The notes under the pieces: model-generated
What the model saw: only the letters and a program-made list of their open reading frames with translations
Database searches by the model: none
What the model was told of the DNA's origin: nothing
Program-made: the position numbers and the translations under genes
In this document: positions 57,310-64,000 of the stretch, piece by piece
Position numbering within the stretch: position 1 is the stretch's first letter
How the letters are laid out: the number at the start of each line of letters is the position of its first letter
DNA from: Marinobacterium alkalitolerans
Lineage (GTDB): Bacteria; Pseudomonadota; Gammaproteobacteria; Pseudomonadales; Balneatricaceae
DNA length: 64,000 nt
NCBI RefSeq assembly: GCF_017776525.1
Contig: NZ_JACVEW010000008.1
Span: forward strand, 62,001-126,000
Direction: 5' to 3'

Positions 57310-59540
57310 GATATTCCCCTGAATCGCGTTACCGCCTTGAGCGCGTTCTGATTATCGGGCTTGGCTTGATTGGTGGTTCGTTGGCCAAGGCACTCAAGAC
57401 GCGCTCATGCGTGGGCGAAGTTGTGGGGGCAGACCGCAATCTGGATGAGTGTCGGCTGGGGCTGGATCTGGGCATCATTGATCGGATCGCAGAAGACCTG
57501 CCGGCCGAAGTGGCACGGGCAGACCTGATTGTGCTGGCCGTGCCGGTGAAGGCGATGGAAAAGGTGCTGGCCGAAATCCAGCCTCATCTGCGGCTGCAGA
57601 CGCTGGTCACGGACGTGGGCAGCACCAAAACCAACCTGGTCTGCGCAGCAAGACAGCTTTTTGGTCATCTGCCGCCCACCTTCATACCCGGTCACCCGAT
57701 TGCCGGTGCCGAAAAGAGCGGTGTGCGCGCCTCCGATGCCGACCTGTTTGAGCGGCACAAGGTGATTCTCACGCCACTGCCTGAAACCGACCCGGATGCC
57801 ACGCTGGAACTGGCCCGCTTGTGGCAGGCGGTGGGTGCCGAAGTGCTGCAGATGGAAGTGGAGCGGCACGACGAGGTGCTCGCGGCGACCAGCCATCTGC
57901 CACACCTCCTGGCGTTCTCTCTGGTCGATACCCTGGCGCGGGAAGAAGAAAATCTGGATATCTTCCGTTATGCCGCCGGAGGGTTTCGTGACTTTACCCG
58001 CATCGCGGCCAGTGATCCGACCATGTGGCATGACATCTGCGTGGCCAACCGTGATGCAATTCTGGCTCAAATAGACCGCTATACCCGCGGCGTGGACCGC
58101 CTGCGTGCTGCAGTTGAAGGCAGCGACAGCGAAACGCTGTTGGGTATTTTTACCCGTGCCAAGGCTGCACGCGACCACTTTACCCGTTTGCTCAACAAGT
58201 CGTCCTATTCATCGAATGATCACACTGAGGGTGTAACCTTGCGCGCCCAGGTGGCTGATCAGGTTGATGGCACCATCACCCTTCCGGGTGATAAATCCAT
58301 ATCCCAGCGGGCGATCATTCTGGCCTCGCTGGCAGATGGTGTAACGGATATTTCGGGTTTTCTGGAAAACGAGGACAGCCTGGCGACCTTGCAGGCCCTG
58401 CGTGACATGGGGGTTGTAATTGAGGGACCGCACCAGGGGCAGGTCAGGGTGTTTGGCGTAGGACTGCACGGGCTCAAGCCACCGCCCGGCCCTCTGTATC
58501 TGGGACACTCGGCTACCGCCATGCGCCTGTTGGCGGGGGTGCTGGCAGCGCAGCCCTTCGATACGGAGCTGTTTGGTGACGAAGCACTGAGCCGACGCAA
58601 CATGACACGTGTCACCGACCCCCTGAATGCCATGGGGGCGCGGATTGAAACCAGTCCGAGTGGCGGGGCGCCGCTGCGTATCAAGGGTGGGCAGACACTG
58701 ATCGGCATCGACTACACCCTGCCCATGCCCAGCGCGCAGGTCAAATCGGCCCTGCTGCTGGCAGGTCTGTGGGCAGAAGGCGAAACCCGCATCCATGAAC
58801 CTGTGGTAACCCGCAACCATACCGAGCAGATGTTGGCGGCCTTTGGTGCGGATGTTGAATGTAAGGGACAAGCGGTTCGTGTGCGGGCGGGGAATCGCCT
58901 GCAGGCAACGCCGCTTGCGGTGCCCAGGGATGTGTCCTGGGCTGCCATGATGGCTATCGCCGTGTCCGGGTGCAGTGTCGGTCAGTTGGTGCTGGAACGG
59001 GTGGGGGTTAATCCAACCCGGTCTGGCGCTCTGGATGTACTGCGCCAGATGGGGCTCGATATCGAAGCGCACCAGTGCGGAACTCAGGCGGGAGAGCCGG
59101 TGGCGGAGCTGCGTATCAAGGCCGGTGCAGCACTGAAAGCGGTCAACGTTGGGCCACAGGTGCTGTCACGTGCCATGGATGAGCTGCCGCTTTTGCTGGT
59201 GGCAGCAGCACATGCCGAGGGCACCAGTTGCTTCAACGGGCTAAAGGCACTCAGGCACAAGGAAGAAGACCCGGTGGGTCGAACCCTTGATCTGCTGCGG
59301 GCCTTGGACGTTGAGGTACAGGAACAGGACGAGCAGGTGATGATTACCGGACGCCGGGGCAGAGGGGGCGAAGTAACCGCCTCGGGCTCGCTGCGCGTCG
59401 GCATGGCAGCGCTGGCAGCGGCCTTATGTGCAGAGGATCCGCTGTCAATTCAAGCGTGTGGACAGATACTGAGTGTCTGTCCCGATTTAATAGAACAAGC
59501 ACAACGAGCAGGGTTGAACGTACATAAGGAGGAGGGCTGA
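57303..59540 (+). CDS. tyrA-aroA: fused prephenate/cyclohexadienyl dehydrogenase - EPSP synthase-like protein (745 aa)
   Basis: Residues 12-300 are a TyrA domain: NAD motif [18 protein letters not shown], the GHPIAGAE segment with catalytic His and [11 protein letters not shown]. Residues about 315-745 are an AroA (EPSP synthase) domain with the right length and fold landmarks (PGDKSIS at 328-334, [22 protein letters not shown], Asp626 at the catalytic Asp313 position, Lys653-Glu654). The fusion is normal for pseudomonad relatives. The AroA half is not normal: in E. coli numbering Asn94 is His402, Gly96 is Ala404, Arg344 is Pro657 and His385 is Leu697 (the DHR motif reads SLR). Overlaps hisC by 7 bp and cmk by 1. 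Confidence 0.9.
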   Translation: MLRYSPESRYRLERVLIIGLGLIGGSLAKALKTRSCVGEVVGADRNLDECRLGLDLGIIDRIAEDLPAEVARADLIVLAVPVKAMEKVLAEIQPHLRLQTLVTDVGSTKTNLVCAARQLFGHLPPTFIPGHPIAGAEKSGVRASDADLFERHKVILTPLPETDPDATLELARLWQAVGAEVLQMEVERHDEVLAATSHLPHLLAFSLVDTLAREEENLDIFRYAAGGFRDFTRIAASDPTMWHDICVANRDAILAQIDRYTRGVDRLRAAVEGSDSETLLGIFTRAKAARDHFTRLLNKSSYSSNDHTEGVTLRAQVADQVDGTITLPGDKSISQRAIILASLADGVTDISGFLENEDSLATLQALRDMGVVIEGPHQGQVRVFGVGLHGLKPPPGPLYLGHSATAMRLLAGVLAAQPFDTELFGDEALSRRNMTRVTDPLNAMGARIETSPSGGAPLRIKGGQTLIGIDYTLPMPSAQVKSALLLAGLWAEGETRIHEPVVTRNHTEQMLAAFGADVECKGQAVRVRAGNRLQATPLAVPRDVSWAAMMAIAVSGCSVGQLVLERVGVNPTRSGALDVLRQMGLDIEAHQCGTQAGEPVAELRIKAGAALKAVNVGPQVLSRAMDELPLLLVAAAHAEGTSCFNGLKALRHKEEDPVGRTLDLLRALDVEVQEQDEQVMITGRRGRGGEVTASGSLRVGMAALAAALCAEDPLSIQACGQILSVCPDLIEQAQRAGLNVHKEEG

Positions 59541-60232
59541 TGTCCACCGGTGAGAACATGGCTGCGGTGATAACAGTCGATGGCCCGAGCGGGTCAGGAA
59601 AAGGAACCATTTGTCAGTTGCTCGCGCGCGAGCTTGACTGGCACCTGCTGGACAGTGGTGCGCTGTACCGATTGACCGCCCTGGCGGCCCGTCATCACGG
59701 GGTAGAGCTGGATGATGTGGAAGCACTGGAGGTGCTGGCGGCACATCTGGATGTACGCTTCAAACCGCGCAAGGATGGCGAGACACAGATCATCCTTGAG
59801 GGCGAGGAAGTGACTCATGCCATCCGTAATGAGCGTGTGGGTGAGGATGCGTCCGTCATTGCTGCGCTGGCGCCGGTAAGAAGCGCCTTGTTGAGCCGGC
59901 AGCGTGACTTTGCCGGTGAGCCGGGGCTTGTAGCGGATGGTCGTGACATGGGGACCGTCGTCTTCCCCGAAGCAGAGCTGAAGATCTATCTGGATGCCAG
60001 CGCGGAAGAGCGTGCACAGCGGCGCTATAAGCAGTTGATTAGCAAGGACCCCGGTGCTAGCCTTGATGATATATTGAACGATATAAAGGCACGTGACGCG
60101 CGTGACATGAATCGCGCCGTCGCACCACTCAAACCAGCGCCGGATGCTGTGAGGCTCGACACCACCTCGATGACCATCGACGAAGTGTTGCAGTCTGTCC
60201 TGGATGAAGCCAGACACAGAGGGCTGCGCTGA
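59540..60232 (+). CDS. cmk: cytidylate kinase (230 aa)
   Basis: Phosphorylates CMP and dCMP. P-loop [18 protein letters not shown], the NMP-binding insert and [13 protein letters not shown] with the following ARDARDMNR lid segment are all present. Normal length. ATG overlaps the tyrA-aroA stop (TGATG). Twenty-eight bases separate it from rpsA, the widely conserved cmk-rpsA pair. Confidence 0.97.
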   Translation: MSTGENMAAVITVDGPSGSGKGTICQLLARELDWHLLDSGALYRLTALAARHHGVELDDVEALEVLAAHLDVRFKPRKDGETQIILEGEEVTHAIRNERVGEDASVIAALAPVRSALLSRQRDFAGEPGLVADGRDMGTVVFPEAELKIYLDASAEERAQRRYKQLISKDPGASLDDILNDIKARDARDMNRAVAPLKPAPDAVRLDTTSMTIDEVLQSVLDEARHRGLR

Positions 60233-60260
60233 TGTAGCCAAACCTGGGGAAGGATCGGTA

Positions 60261-61937
60261 ATGAGCGAAAGTTTTGCGGAGCTGTTCGAAGAGAGTTTAA
60301 AAGAGCTTGATATGGCGCCGGGGTCGATTGTTACCGGCACCGTAGTGGCGATTGACAATGATTACGTCATCGTCAACGCCGGGCTCAAGTCGGAAGGCGT
60401 GATTCCGCTCGACCAGTTCCGTGATGAACAGGGAGAGTGCTCACTTCAGGTGGGCGATGAGGTGCGTGTCGCTCTTGAGTCACTGGAAGACGGCTTTGGC
60501 TCTACGGTACTTTCCCGTGAGCGTGCCAAGCGTATTGAAGCCTGGTCCGTACTCGAGGAAGCCTACGAAAAGGGCGAAACCGTCACCGGCCACATCATCG
60601 GTCGCGTGCGGGGTGGCCTGACCATCAATGTACAGGGGCTCAATGCCTTCCTGCCGGGTTCTCTGGTCGATATTCGTCCTCTGCGTGATACCTCCCACCT
60701 TGAAGGTCAGGAGCTGGAGTTCCGAATCGTCAAGCTCGATGCCCGCAGCAACAATCTGGTGGTGTCGCGTCGTGCCGTACTCGAGGAAGCCTACAGCAAG
60801 GAACGAGAGAAACTGCTCGAGAAAATGGAAGAGGGCCTGGTGGTCAAGGGTGTGGTGAAAAACCTCACCGACTACGGTGCCTTCATCGATCTTGGCGGTA
60901 TCGACGGCCTGCTGCACATCACTGATATTGCATGGCGCCGCGTCAAGCACCCGAGTGAAGTGCTCAGCGTGGGTGATGAGATCGACGTCAAGGTGCTCAA
61001 ATACGATGCCGAGCGCAAGCGTGTTTCTCTGGGTCTGAAGCAGTTGCAGGAAGATCCCTGGACCAAGATGATCGGCGAATACAACGTCGGCAGCAAGGTA
61101 CAGGCCAAAGTGACCAACCTGACCGACTACGGCTGTTTTGCCGAGATAGCTCCGGGCGTGGAAGGGCTGGTACACGTGTCCGAAATGGACTGGACCAACA
61201 AGAATATTCACCCTTCCAAGGTGGTTCAGGTTGGCGATGAAATCGAAGTGATGATTCTGGACATCGACCAGCAGCGTCGCCGCATCTCACTGGGTATCAA
61301 ACAGTGCCGTACCAACCCCTGGGAAGCCTTTGCCAGCACCCATAGCAAGGGTGACCGGGTCAGCGGCAAGGTCCGTTCAATTACCGATTTTGGCGTGTTT
61401 ATCGGCCTGGAAGGCGGCATCGACGGGCTGGTTCACCTCTCGGATCTCTCCTGGGAGTTGCCCGGAGAAGAGGCCATGAAGGCTTACAACAAGGGTGACG
61501 AAGTGGAAGCGCTGGTGCTCTCGGTTGACCCCGAGCGTGAGCGCATCGCACTGGGCATTAAACAGCTGGATTCCGATCCCTTCGCACAGTTTGCGTCTGA
61601 GCACCCCAAAGGCAGTGTCGTTACGGGCACGATCAAGGAAGTGACACCGCGTCAGGCGGTGGTTGAGCTGGCGGAAGGCATTGACGGTGTACTCAAGGTT
61701 GCCGAGCTGTCGCATGAACATACAGACGACTTGACCACCGAGCTGAAGGAAGGGGAAAGTCTGGAAGCGGCGGTACAGAATATCGATCGCCGCAACCGTG
61801 CGGTCAACCTGTCCGTGCGTCAGATGGAGCGGGAGCAGACACGGCAGGCCATGGAGTCTGTGCGTGAAGCGGATTCAGTGGCTCCCACCACCATCGGAGA
61901 CCTGATCAAGCAGCAGATGAAAAAGCAGGACTCCTGA
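60261..61937 (+). CDS. rpsA: 30S ribosomal protein S1 (558 aa)
   Basis: Six S1 RNA-binding repeats in tandem, beginning near residues 20, 105, 190, 275, 362 and 449 (for example [20 protein letters not shown] and [21 protein letters not shown]). It brings mRNA to the ribosome. The frame is open upstream, but ATG 60261 after GGGGAAGGATC gives the typical [13 protein letters not shown] start. Length typical of gammaproteobacteria. Confidence 0.98.
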   Translation: MSESFAELFEESLKELDMAPGSIVTGTVVAIDNDYVIVNAGLKSEGVIPLDQFRDEQGECSLQVGDEVRVALESLEDGFGSTVLSRERAKRIEAWSVLEEAYEKGETVTGHIIGRVRGGLTINVQGLNAFLPGSLVDIRPLRDTSHLEGQELEFRIVKLDARSNNLVVSRRAVLEEAYSKEREKLLEKMEEGLVVKGVVKNLTDYGAFIDLGGIDGLLHITDIAWRRVKHPSEVLSVGDEIDVKVLKYDAERKRVSLGLKQLQEDPWTKMIGEYNVGSKVQAKVTNLTDYGCFAEIAPGVEGLVHVSEMDWTNKNIHPSKVVQVGDEIEVMILDIDQQRRRISLGIKQCRTNPWEAFASTHSKGDRVSGKVRSITDFGVFIGLEGGIDGLVHLSDLSWELPGEEAMKAYNKGDEVEALVLSVDPERERIALGIKQLDSDPFAQFASEHPKGSVVTGTIKEVTPRQAVVELAEGIDGVLKVAELSHEHTDDLTTELKEGESLEAAVQNIDRRNRAVNLSVRQMEREQTRQAMESVREADSVAPTTIGDLIKQQMKKQDS

Positions 61938-61955
61938 GCATTTGCCTGCCTTTAT

Positions 61956-61981
61956 GGCCTCCAGCCAAAAGGCTGGCGGCC
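61956..61981 (+). repeat. hairpin between rpsA and ihfB
   Basis: CCAGCC and GGCTGG pair around AAAA and extend with GGCC/GGCC past one mismatch. No T-tract follows. It may be an mRNA processing or partial termination element that keeps ihfB output below rpsA. Confidence 0.55.
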
Positions 61982-62003
61982 TCTGGTCGAAACCGGAGGT
62001 GTT

Positions 62004-62300
62004 ATGACCAAGTCGGAGTTGATCGAACGTTTAATCGACAGCCACCCCGAATTGTCTGTAAAAGACGTGGAGTTGGCGGTTAAAACCATGCTGGATCACA
62101 TGACGGATGCGCTTTCATCCGGTGAACGAATCGAGATCAGGGGCTTTGGCAGTTTTTCCCTGCATTATCGTGCACCCCGGATGGGGCGTAATCCGAAAAC
62201 GGGAGAAGCGGTACCGCTGGCAGCCAAATACGTGCCTCACTTCAAGCCCGGCAAGGAGCTTCGTGACCAGGTTAATGACGGGCTCAAGGAAGGGTTTTAG
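62004..62300 (+). CDS. ihfB: integration host factor subunit beta (98 aa)
   Basis: DNA-bending HU/IHF family protein. [36 protein letters not shown] (residues about 45-70) and [12 protein letters not shown] are IhfB signatures. Ribosome site CCGGAGGTGTT is strong. Conserved rpsA-ihfB order. Confidence 0.98.
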   Translation: MTKSELIERLIDSHPELSVKDVELAVKTMLDHMTDALSSGERIEIRGFGSFSLHYRAPRMGRNPKTGEAVPLAAKYVPHFKPGKELRDQVNDGLKEGF

Positions 62301-62336
62301 TGTGGCGTCGATATCGAAGCTTAGAGGACAAATGCA

Positions 62337-62642
62337 TTGAACTGGTTGAAAAACCTTATTCTGGTCGTACTGGGGCTGTGTCTGATAGGCATCGGCGTAC
62401 TGTTCACTATCCATAACACGACACCTGTCAGCATTGATCTTGTCTTTTTGACCTTGCCTGAGGCCAGCCTTTCGCTTTGGCTCATCGCGGTTTTTGTGCT
62501 TGGCAGTGTGTGTGGCATGTTGCTGAGCGGGTTTGCCGTGCTGGGGCTCAAAACGCGACTGCGCTCCGCCCGTCGCAAGGAAAGCACCTACCGCAAGGAG
62601 CTGGACAAGTTGCGAACGGCGGGGCTGAAAGACAGCCACTGA
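62337..62642 (+). CDS. lapA: LapA/YciS family membrane protein (101 aa)
   Basis: Two transmembrane helices (about 5-24 and 45-67) and a basic C-terminal coiled-coil tail, as in E. coli LapA (YciS), which works with LapB in controlling LPS assembly. The only suitable start is a TTG at 62337, about 9 bases after AGAGGA; the nearby ATG at 62332 is in another frame and gives only ATG-CAT-TGA. The stop is one base before lapB. Confidence 0.88.
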   Translation: MNWLKNLILVVLGLCLIGIGVLFTIHNTTPVSIDLVFLTLPEASLSLWLIAVFVLGSVCGMLLSGFAVLGLKTRLRSARRKESTYRKELDKLRTAGLKDSH

Positions 62643-62643
62643 G

Positions 62644-63834
62644 ATGTCTGTCGACTACCTCATGATCGTGCCACTGTTTCTGGCAGTGGCCGCCGGCTGG
62701 TGGCTGGGTCGTAGCCAGTCCAACGCATCATCCCGCACCGATGCTCTGAACGAGCAACGCCTTTCGCGCGAGTACTTTGTTGGTCTGGACCACCTGATCA
62801 ACGAAGAGACGGACGAAGCGATCGAAAGCTTCATCCGCGCGCTGGAAATCAATTCCGATACAATCCCGGCCCATTTGGCATTGGCCAAGCTGTTTCGTCG
62901 CAAGGGCGAAATTGATCGCGCGGTCGGGATTCATCAGCGCCTTCTGGCGCGCCCTGATCTCAGTAATACCGACTTTATTCGGATTCAAACCGCGCTGGCG
63001 AGAGACTACCAGGCGCTGGGGCTTTTGGATCGTGCTGAAAACCTGCTCCGTGATATCATGCGCCAGCGCTCGGAAGGGGAAGCTGCCGAGCGGGCGCACT
63101 ATATGCTGATCAAGCTCTATGAGCAGGAGCAGGAGTGGGCCTCGGCGCTTGAGGTGGCGTCTCAACTCAAGCAGCAGGCATCAACGGCTGTGCGAGCTGA
63201 ACTGGCGCACTACTGCTGTGAACTGGCATTGGCAAGCCGTAAAAAGGGTGATCTGGACGCTGCTCAGCGTTTTCTGCGCGATGCCACAGTCCAGGATCCT
63301 GACTGTTGCCGAATCAGTCTGATTCGTGCCGAGCTGTTCATGGAACAGCAGCAATGGCGCAAGGCCGCCAGAGCGCTGCAAAAGGTGCTGCAGCAGGATG
63401 CCCGCTTTGTACCCGAAACCATCGCGCCGCTGGAGCAGTGTTATGCCGCCATGGATAAACGGGACGAACTGGAGAAGTACCTGCGAACCTGTCTGGATCA
63501 GGCACCGTCTGCCACCGTTATTATTGCGTTGGCCGAGTGTATCAACAGGCGCAAGGACGTTCTGGCAGCCGGTCAGTTTTTAACGGATGAGCTGCGCAAG
63601 CGCCCTTCGGTGAAAGGGTTCAACCGGCTGATTGATCTGCATATCGAGTATGGCTCCGATAGTGCCCGCCAGAGCCTGACGGTGCTGAGAGGGCTGACAG
63701 GGCAGCTAGAACAAAGCAAACCCAGATATCAATGTGGCCACTGTGGCTTTTCGGGTCGCCTGTTGCACTGGCAATGTCCGTCCTGCCGGCAATGGGGATC
63801 AACCGGCCCGATTCAGGGGCTTGAAGGTGAGTAA
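62644..63834 (+). CDS. lapB: lipopolysaccharide assembly protein LapB (396 aa)
   Basis: N-terminal membrane anchor (about 6-22), about seven TPR repeats (45-350), and a C-terminal rubredoxin-like metal site with CGHCGFSG and CPSCRQWG. In E. coli LapB (YciM) directs FtsH to degrade LpxC and so limits LPS synthesis. The lapA-lapB-pyrF order is the same as in E. coli. Confidence 0.96.
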   Translation: MSVDYLMIVPLFLAVAAGWWLGRSQSNASSRTDALNEQRLSREYFVGLDHLINEETDEAIESFIRALEINSDTIPAHLALAKLFRRKGEIDRAVGIHQRLLARPDLSNTDFIRIQTALARDYQALGLLDRAENLLRDIMRQRSEGEAAERAHYMLIKLYEQEQEWASALEVASQLKQQASTAVRAELAHYCCELALASRKKGDLDAAQRFLRDATVQDPDCCRISLIRAELFMEQQQWRKAARALQKVLQQDARFVPETIAPLEQCYAAMDKRDELEKYLRTCLDQAPSATVIIALAECINRRKDVLAAGQFLTDELRKRPSVKGFNRLIDLHIEYGSDSARQSLTVLRGLTGQLEQSKPRYQCGHCGFSGRLLHWQCPSCRQWGSTGPIQGLEGE

Positions 63835-63844
63835 GAGAGACAAG

Positions 63845-64000
63845 ATGACAACTGACGATAAACGCATAATCGTGGCCCTGGACTATCCGGACTCCGAGCA
63901 GGCATTGCAAATGGCGCGGTTACTTGATCCGGCACTGTGCCGTGTCAAGGTAGGCAAGGAGCTGTTTACCCGCTGCGGCCCGGCGATTGTTGAAGCCCTG
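63845..64000 (+). CDS. pyrF: orotidine 5'-phosphate decarboxylase, N-terminal part (runs off the window)
   Basis: The first 52 codons are visible: [11 protein letters not shown] is strand one of the TIM barrel with a catalytic-site Asp, and [10 protein letters not shown] contains the substrate-site Lys. The enzyme makes UMP. Starts 10 bp after lapB, with AAGAGAGACAAG upstream. The rest lies beyond the window. Confidence 0.95.
   Translation, partial: MTTDDKRIIVALDYPDSEQALQMARLLDPALCRVKVGKELFTRCGPAIVEAL

Overview
The window is ordinary, gene-dense gammaproteobacterial chromosome with moderately high G+C, about 57 protein genes, no rRNA or tRNA that I can see, and no insertion sequence, prophage or CRISPR array. 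Gene content and order point to an Oceanospirillaceae- or Pseudomonas-like marine gammaproteobacterium. The evidence is a tyrA-aroA fusion inside gyrA-serC-pheA-hisC-tyrA/aroA-cmk-rpsA-ihfB, the ubiG-mupP-yciK trio as in Pseudomonas, an H-NS-type rather than MvaT-type nucleoid protein, and two sets of chemotaxis receptors. The genus is inference only.

Layout. 1-4.0 kb: hrpB (cut by the window edge) diverging from trpG-trpD-trpC and an OsmC-family gene. 4.0-7.4 kb: rpsF-rpsR-rplI (no priB), a strong terminator, dnaB, and a hotdog thioesterase on the other strand. 7.4-12.5 kb (minus strand): bioA with its own promoter, a PAS-GGDEF diguanylate cyclase, a SLAC1-type anion channel and trmO. 12.8-20.9 kb: an eight-gene chemotaxis operon, mcp-cheY-STAS-cheA-mcp-cheW-cheR-cheB. 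20.9-25.9 kb (minus): Na/Pi cotransporter, modABC and comF. 26-30.4 kb: the tightly overlapping bioBFHCD operon. 30.5-34.4 kb: a small flagellar-rod-like protein, an HExxH metalloprotease, an esterase, an FKBP isomerase and xseA. 34.5-43.8 kb: guaB, guaA, tadA, mltF, purL. 43.8-51.3 kb: DsrE-like and OmpA-like exported proteins, yciI-yciB, the RNase AM/YciO pair, an H-NS-type gene, rluB, yciK-mupP-ubiG. 51.5-64 kb: gyrA, serC, pheA, hisC, tyrA-aroA, cmk, rpsA, ihfB, lapA-lapB and the start of pyrF.

The window is rich in biosynthesis (tryptophan, biotin, purines, serine, aromatic amino acids) and signalling. Two of the aromatic genes look wrong. The pheA product has lost roughly 75-80 residues of its prephenate dehydratase domain, including the catalytic Thr motif, while chorismate mutase and ACT regions remain. 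The AroA half of the tyrA-aroA fusion has substitutions at several otherwise near-invariant EPSP synthase active-site positions. Both are clean open frames in a conserved operon, so unlinked replacement genes or altered functions are expected.

The most suggestive regulatory observation is in CheA. Between the phosphotransfer and dimerisation domains it carries two consecutive 24-residue repeats matching the MshEN cyclic-di-GMP-binding pattern. One receptor in the same operon ends in a CheR-tethering-type pentapeptide.
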